From NCBI GenBank assembly GCA_021737945.1, contig JAIPCX010000001.1:326813-390812 (forward strand): a stretch of DNA of 64,000 nt. The letters are read 5' to 3'. Position numbers and translations under genes: made by a program. This document shows positions 60,501-64,000 of the stretch, piece after piece. This DNA comes from Polynucleobacter sp. (GTDB lineage Bacteria; Pseudomonadota; Gammaproteobacteria; Burkholderiales; Burkholderiaceae_D). A model generated the notes under the pieces. That model saw only the letters and a list, made by a program, of their open reading frames with translations. It did no database searches and was not told the DNA's origin. Each line of letters opens with the position of its first letter. Within the stretch, counting starts at the first letter, position 1.

Positions 60501-61334
60501 GGCTGATTGATGAACTGTCGCCAGATACGATGGAATATTGCATACCTCAGCTAAGTTCGAAAGTTTGCTATCGATATGCAGACATAATCCGGCCCACTGC
60601 TCAACCAATTCAGATACATCAACCACGCCGCCCTTTGGCTCATGCGATTGCTTTACATCCCCAAACCGTGCCAATGACTCTACTTTAATCACGCCATCTG
60701 TATCACCCAACAATACCAATGCAGCCCTTACAGGTGGCAGAACGCGCTGAATAAGCTCGGCAATAGCATGACTATCACGCATAGGAAGTAGTGGATCAAG
60801 CTGAAGCTCATTTTCACTTAGCCACGACAAGAGCGTCGTTTTCACCGCCACAACCGAGGAAGGTTGCAGCGTATAAAAAGCAATTTTGGCGAGATGTTCA
60901 TGGTGAGACTGACTAGCAATCGCAGCGGAGGATTTGAATAACTGAATTTCCTTAATTACCGTAATTGCTCTTTCTACAGCGGACTGTAAATGACGATCTT
61001 TCAATGCTATCGCTACGCATTCTTTAAGCACCGTCAAATACGTAATAACCATCAGATCATTTTTACCTAAACAAGGATTGATGGACTCAAAAAAAAGTTT
61101 TTTTACTTTTACAACAAAGGGTATGCGCTCCAACAAATTTGAAATCTCATTAAGCTCGACATTCCATTGACTGCTATCTGGCAGCGGGATTAATGCTATG
61201 AGCACATCGATTTTATTAAGTAAGGCAATCAAATCTCGCGCATCCGGCAGCTCTTCCCAAGGGATAAGCCATGACTTTACGACTGAAACTGACTTCACCC
61301 AGAAAAAAAAACAACTTGGCAAATATCTCATCAA
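57561..61334 (-). CDS. pilL: PilL/ChpA hybrid chemotaxis kinase, main part (frame-shifted)
   Basis: Histidine kinase of the type IV pilus chemosensory system. The 1257-residue frame contains, in order: an N-terminal helical region; an HPt domain (AHALAGSSATVG, about 347-358); a Gln/Pro linker; a second HPt (LHTLKGSSRMAG); a dimerisation region; the HATPase (NAIAHGIEPADER, DDGRGL, GRGIGMDAVK); a CheW-like domain; and a C-terminal receiver (VVDDSLTVRR, LLDIEMPTMDG, GKPY). The ATG at 61334 lacks a ribosome site and lies inside another pilL-like frame (61216-61596); skipping one base of the 9-A run at 61303-61311 would join them. Confidence 0.88.
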   Translation of the reverse strand: MMRYLPSCFFFWVKSVSVVKSWLIPWEELPDARDLIALLNKIDVLIALIPLPDSSQWNVELNEISNLLERIPFVVKVKKLFFESINPCLGKNDLMVITYLTVLKECVAIALKDRHLQSAVERAITVIKEIQLFKSSAAIASQSHHEHLAKIAFYTLQPSSVVAVKTTLLSWLSENELQLDPLLPMRDSHAIAELIQRVLPPVRAALVLLGDTDGVIKVESLARFGDVKQSHEPKGGVVDVSELVEQWAGLCLHIDSKLSNLAEVCNIPSYLATVHQSAGSLIPEASNDLAHVDTTLTMASNTALNTTLKDIFMLEAKDRLSVLRFLVTQFSLAESELLPPHAAIEAHALAGSSATVGHYAMHQLASALENLIERVIVLAADQQHAYLPELIDTIDALEKQLHVNDSELESDLNSLSKVTLESPVIEVAEPIQPIQPIQLEQTAELELLQPPLNHEPVQPLQPLQPYELTTQETSLLMDETTQADFGQADYGDSVSSSSTSEFNYSPSTDAIDPELHLIFCEEAAELLPQLESLLSQWVGSPGDASLPAGLLRLLHTLKGSSRMAGELALGEAIHEFEHMVTQLSQQRPIDSSAITLLQTEVHQLLIDVGLIKDDTALPVESTSDSASDNNLPFVDKPITKTVVAPTKLRVDLLERASGSVAELLVNAVRSTDDLRQQKQLVVDLADNLARLRTQLRELELQSEASISSQSAPRASGFDPLEFDRYTRLQELTRMTAESMSDLTGVQRSLAHQIDASLTMLVAQTRHARSLQSDLYRASTQAFSSIENRFRQLVRQVAMEVGRDVRFELDGGQLEIDRAHLESLNGPLSHLIRNAIAHGIEPADEREALGKPRQGLVCIKLSEQGAELRLQVIDDGRGLNFVRIREQAIARGLLSANAEPDSDSLTQLIFESGFSTAEQVTGLAGRGIGMDAVKATIVAMGGAIKVESQSGLGTSVIMALPKSSSTQKILLVSDAHQKIALPSAMVQQVLSMSSASANQVITEGFIQWQNKKIALCALSDLIREPTATHSTSDRISFLILHQLDDWIAVKVGEVHGHHEVVVKPPGSQLASVPGLMGAAMLPDGDILLVMNLLQLHAHAVSNPSARSISATIVPELVPPLVMVVDDSLTVRRVSQRMLEKQGYGVALARHGAHALELLSQLSPAAVLLDIEMPTMDGFELLSRLRSDERFRSLPVAMITSRMAERHRQHAMRLGANAYFGKPYREQELLEWLAQCAPKKNQTTSNDRLAQNQALTSTV
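59938..60052 (-). repeat. Gln/Pro-rich tandem repeats in the pilL linker
   Basis: Short tandem units encode PIQPIQPIQ and, further on, PVQPLQPLQP between the two HPt domains of PilL. At the DNA level they appear as repeats of GGCTGAAT/GGTTGAAT and of GGCTGCAA/GGCTGAAC. A flexible linker; repeat number may vary between strains. Confidence 0.65.
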
Positions 61335-61596
61335 TAAGCTGAAGAGGTGGTGTGTGATTTTTTTGGATTGGATATTTCTGAAATACTTGCCTGATCACAG
61401 CCAGCAATCCCGCTAATCCTGGCTGCCGCATAAAATTGAATACTCCTTCAATCTCATGCAATTGACGGTTGATCTTTTCACTATCACTCGACGTGACTTG
61501 TTCATTCCTGAGCACTGTTTGAATTTCTTGAAATGCTAGGGCTAACGCATCACAAAGAATACGCTGATAAAATAATTTTTGAATGTGTGCCGACAA
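61216..61596 (-). pseudogene. pilL: PilL N-terminal part, separated by a frameshift
   Basis: A 126-residue frame beginning MSAHIQKLFYQRILCD, helical, with HEIEGVFNFMRQPGLAGLLAVI resembling the degenerate N-terminal HPt-like domain of PilL/ChpA proteins. It follows pilJ at the place where pilL should start, and its last about 30 residues, after the run of nine T (coding strand, plus 61303-61311), are unrelated to the family. Removing one T would continue it as ...KLFFFWVKSVS... into the kinase frame. It is a real mutation, a slippage site, or a sequencing error. Confidence 0.7.
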
Positions 61597-61671
61597 AATT
61601 AAACCTTATGACATACGCTCTAAAAGGAATGCACGAAAATCAATGCAACTGATTAGCGAGTCATCAAGCAC

Positions 61672-62556
61672 TCACCCGATTTGAAATCGCTGAATCGCGT
61701 TTTCAAGTGCCTTAGCTAATTCAGCTAACTCTTGAATTGAACCCGCTGTTTGCTGAGTGCCGTGACGGGTATTCGCATCTTTGCCCAGCATGAAGGCATT
61801 TTCTTGATTGATTCCTTCAGGTGTCATGAATTCATTCGTGCTCTTACCCAATCCCTGAGTCAGCATCACGAGTTGCCCCGCGGCTGCCACTTCGCGTGGC
61901 GTGGCACCGGTTTGCGCCAATAAACTAGCGATCTGCTCAGACAGCTCTAGCAAAACGGGAGCAATGGTGTTGGCTGTTTTAAGTGTAGATTTAAAGCCTG
62001 TGAGTGCTTTTTCCATTTCTAAAATCTGACTCGAGGCCTGATCAGATTTAATCCAGGAATTTTTAATCGCGATAATTTGCTCGGAGTTGTCTCCTTCGGC
62101 AGCAGGTATGGTTCGACCTTGCCACTCTCCACCGAGAGCCAATACATTAATTTCTTGAGTGATGGCGTTACGGCTTTGTGCGAGTTGAAGAAATGCTGCT
62201 TGATTACCTTGTATGGCATTAGGCGCTGCTTTACCCAAGCGCTGGGAATGCATTAGTAGATCACTGGCGACTTGGGTACGACTTACCGCCATGCTGGTAT
62301 AGCGGGCATTCAACCAAGAGAATAAAACAAATGATAAGAAAACTATCGGAAGCAACATGAGTAAGAGACGTTTGATACGAGCTAAGGACCATGCCGGCGA
62401 TAGCGGCGAGGTGCGCCGTGTTAGGTTTTGAAAAATCCGTGAGAATACTTCCAAAATTCTGATTCCGGAAATCTTCGCTTTACCCTCCGATGGAATGGCT
62501 TGATTGGATTGAAACTCAGGCATTGGGTCGACATTCATGCACACCACTCCAAACAA
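61672..62556 (-). pseudogene. pilJ: PilJ receptor with large internal deletion
   Basis: 294 residues against the roughly 650-750 of intact PilJ. Membrane helix about 63-82 and the first PilJ sensor domain are intact (SQRLGKAAPNAIQGN, TGATPREVAAAGQLVMLTQ, NAFMLGKDANT to about residue 263). The next residues, GTQQTAGSIQELAELAKALENAIQRFQ (cited for its QTAGSIQELAELA core), match the extreme C-terminus of PilJ. The second sensor repeat, second helix, HAMP and methyl-accepting domain are missing in frame, junction near 61765. Start could also be at Met7 or Met12. It cannot signal as a normal receptor. Confidence 0.82.
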
Positions 62557-62597
62557 AAATTTTAGGGGAACGTAGTTCGCTACTATTACTGCACTCG

Positions 62598-63137
62598 CTA
62601 CTCTGCATACGCTTTTAAAAAAACTGGATCTGAGACCATCTGTGTCAGATTTAATTCATACCAATCAACGTCATCAATGACATAGCGTGCACCCAGCCAC
62701 GGATGATTCGCCGTTGATCTGGATTTGGGTTGGGAAAAATTTAAATCGAGTAAGCCACGTAAATCAGCTACCTGCAATGCACAAGACACTGATAAACGAT
62801 CCGACAAGATGATCAAACGATCATCGTTATTTTTTGAGGCTTCAGGTCCAGCCAGCAATCGATTAAAGTCAATCACACTGACTAATCTACCGCGATAATT
62901 CATTAGCCCGCGTAACCAGTCATAGGTACCAGGAACAGGTACCATGGGTGGCATAGGCATGATTTCAATAGCGTCTTCCATTTGTATAAGCCAGCGGTAT
63001 CCTCCGGCTGAAAACGCTAAACGTTTTTGAGAAACAGAACTCGACTGCTGAGCTGACTGAGTTCGCGTCAGTAAGTCGCGCTGATAGTCTCGTAAGGCCA
63101 GCTCTTTATCAGGTTTTGATAACGCGGTATCAGACAC
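62598..63137 (-). CDS. pilI: PilI, CheW-like coupling protein
   Basis: 179 residues with one CheW domain: FSAGGYRWLIQMEDAIEIMPMP, VPGTYDWLRGLMNYRGRLVSVIDF and a final helix. It couples PilJ to the PilL kinase in type IV pilus control. The N-terminal 45 residues are polar and helical. Lies between pilH (12 nt gap) and pilJ, the canonical order. Confidence 0.93.
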   Translation of the reverse strand: MSDTALSKPDKELALRDYQRDLLTRTQSAQQSSSVSQKRLAFSAGGYRWLIQMEDAIEIMPMPPMVPVPGTYDWLRGLMNYRGRLVSVIDFNRLLAGPEASKNNDDRLIILSDRLSVSCALQVADLRGLLDLNFSQPKSRSTANHPWLGARYVIDDVDWYELNLTQMVSDPVFLKAYAE

Positions 63138-63149
63138 AATTCGTCATCA

Positions 63150-63530
63150 CTAAGCGCTAACGTTGCTGAGTATTGTCGCGATTTTTTGCAACAACAAGGC
63201 TTGATCAACGGGCTTCACCATGAAATCACGTGCACCTTGGCGTATACCCCAAATACGATCTGTTTCTTGGTTCTTGCTAGTACAAATGATGACGGGCAAA
63301 GAACGCGTCGCAGGATCACGCGTAATTTCGCGCGTCGCCTGAAATCCATTTTGACCGGGCATGACGACATCCATGATTACCAGATGCGGTGGATTGCTTT
63401 TAATGGCCGCAAGCGCCGCTTCACCGTTGTCTACCGCCGTCACGTGATATCCCTGCGATAAAAGTAATTCACTCAGAAAGTGTCTATCGGTAGGTGAGTC
63501 ATCTACCACCAAAATACTGTGTCGGGTCAT
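63150..63530 (-). CDS. pilH: PilH, CheY-like response regulator
   Basis: 126 residues, single receiver domain: ILVVDDSPTDRHFLSELL (acidic pocket), phosphoacceptor Asp in LVIMDVVMPGQNGF, CTSKNQETDRIWG and the KP motif in FMVKPVDQ. The TDR and WGIRQGA segments are typical of PilH rather than PilG. Output regulator of twitching. Confidence 0.95.
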   Translation of the reverse strand: MTRHSILVVDDSPTDRHFLSELLLSQGYHVTAVDNGEAALAAIKSNPPHLVIMDVVMPGQNGFQATREITRDPATRSLPVIICTSKNQETDRIWGIRQGARDFMVKPVDQALLLQKIATILSNVSA

Positions 63531-63594
63531 AAAAGCTCTTTATAAAAGGAATTAAACGTCTGCCGATAACATCCACACTCTGTACGTGAAAAAA

Positions 63595-64000
63595 TTAGCT
63601 ATCTACTGCTTTCGGAATCAAATCCATGACTGTCTTGATCAGGCTGTCTTTGGTGAAGGGTTTAGTCAGATAGGCACTCGCTCCGGATAAAACGCCGCGC
63701 GCTCTATCGAACAAACCATCTCGAGAGGAAAGTAAAACGATGGGGATAAGGTGATACTGCTCGCTGGCACGAATCAGACTGCAGGTCTGATAGCCATCGA
63801 GTCTGGGCATGAGGATGTCGCAGAAAATCAGCGCGGGCGTTTTTTCAACAATGCTGGAAAGGGCCTCAAAACCATCTTGGGCCAAACGAACGGAGTAGCC
63901 CGCTTGAGAAAGGAAGATTTCCGCTGAACGACGAATCGTATTGCTATCGTCGACGACCAACACATCAGGTCGAATTTTTGTCTGCGCTGTTAGTACATTC
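63595..64000 (-). CDS. pilG: PilG, CheY-like response regulator, 5' end outside the window
   Basis: The frame stays open to the right edge, so the gene probably starts beyond position 64000; the GTG at 63963 would cut close to the first beta strand. Receiver marks: VLVVDDSNTIRRSAEIFL, phosphoacceptor in IFCDILMPRLDGYQT, SSRDGLFDRARG and YLTKPF. The ADDS-T-I-R-R form and the position before pilH identify PilG, which promotes pilus extension. Confidence 0.92.
   Translation of the reverse strand, partial: NVLTAQTKIRPDVLVVDDSNTIRRSAEIFLSQAGYSVRLAQDGFEALSSIVEKTPALIFCDILMPRLDGYQTCSLIRASEQYHLIPIVLLSSRDGLFDRARGVLSGASAYLTKPFTKDSLIKTVMDLIPKAVDS

Noticed and set aside
61320..61334. ATG at 61334 as a genuine independent pilL start
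   Set aside because: No ribosome-binding site, lies inside another PilL-like frame, and the encoded first 10 residues do not resemble the family. Frameshift at the 9-A run explains the data better.

Overview
The window looks like a chromosomal segment of a betaproteobacterium, most likely Burkholderiales and perhaps near Oxalobacteraceae. This rests on gene neighbourhoods typical of that group: grpE/hemH/recN/nadK/hrcA, fur/bamE/dapB, tonB-exbB-exbD/leuS/lptE/holA/proA, yqgE-ruvX-pyrR-pyrB-pyrC'-plsC, pcm/rhodanese/tolC/waaA and a pil-chp cluster. Base composition of the core genes is near 50% G+C (hand counts of single lines gave 48-55%). I see no tRNA, rRNA, CRISPR array, insertion sequence or prophage.

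Layout. 1-6.4 kb: start of grpE behind a textbook sigma-32 promoter, then hemH, recN, nadK (minus), hrcA (plus), fur (minus) and bamE (plus). 6.4-17.2 kb, plus strand: dapB, TonB-ExbB-ExbD energy transduction, leuS, lptE, holA, proA, a HemJ/CopD-like membrane protein, a DsbA-fold isomerase and a THUMP rRNA methyltransferase. 17.2-18.8 kb: an unrecognised 531-residue gene of low G+C. 18.9-27.2 kb: gabD, a Bcr/CflA transporter, a small secreted protein, trmB, uppP and a MacA/MacB-like ABC exporter with separate ATPase and permease. 27.3-30.4 kb: a second unrecognised, low-G+C gene of 1010 residues. 30.7-44.2 kb: a TetR regulator and two RND efflux systems, with pcm, a rhodanese and tolC between them. 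44.2-50.3 kb: a minus-strand dTDP-rhamnose/phosphohexomutase/Kdo-transferase operon for lipopolysaccharide. 50.5-57.5 kb: apaH, plsC, the pyrimidine cluster, ruvX, yqgE and a photolyase. 57.6-64 kb: pilG-pilH-pilI-pilJ-pilL, the chemosensory system that controls type IV pili.

The most interesting content is the pair of unrecognised genes at 17.2-18.8 and 27.3-30.4 kb. They are about 8.5 kb apart, each inserted alone among housekeeping genes. They share an ungapped upstream element, GGAAC-N13-GGGTTACG-N7-GTC, which reads as an ECF-sigma promoter resembling the hrp box of type III secretion regulons. Both have Ser-rich, acid-free N-termini, long disordered S/T-P-R regions and lower G+C. I infer two co-regulated secreted effectors of a system encoded outside the window. 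The larger one carries three divergent copies of a roughly 60-residue helical repeat, a consensus SH3-ligand motif and a segment with a possible RasGAP-like pattern.

Other points: the pil-chp cluster appears damaged. pilJ has lost its second sensor half, second membrane segment, HAMP and signalling domain in frame, and pilL is split by a one-base shift at a run of nine A/T. The dihydroorotase beside pyrB lacks metal ligands (a PyrC'-type structural subunit). acrA starts just after a strong intrinsic terminator, which suggests an attenuated leader or a small RNA.
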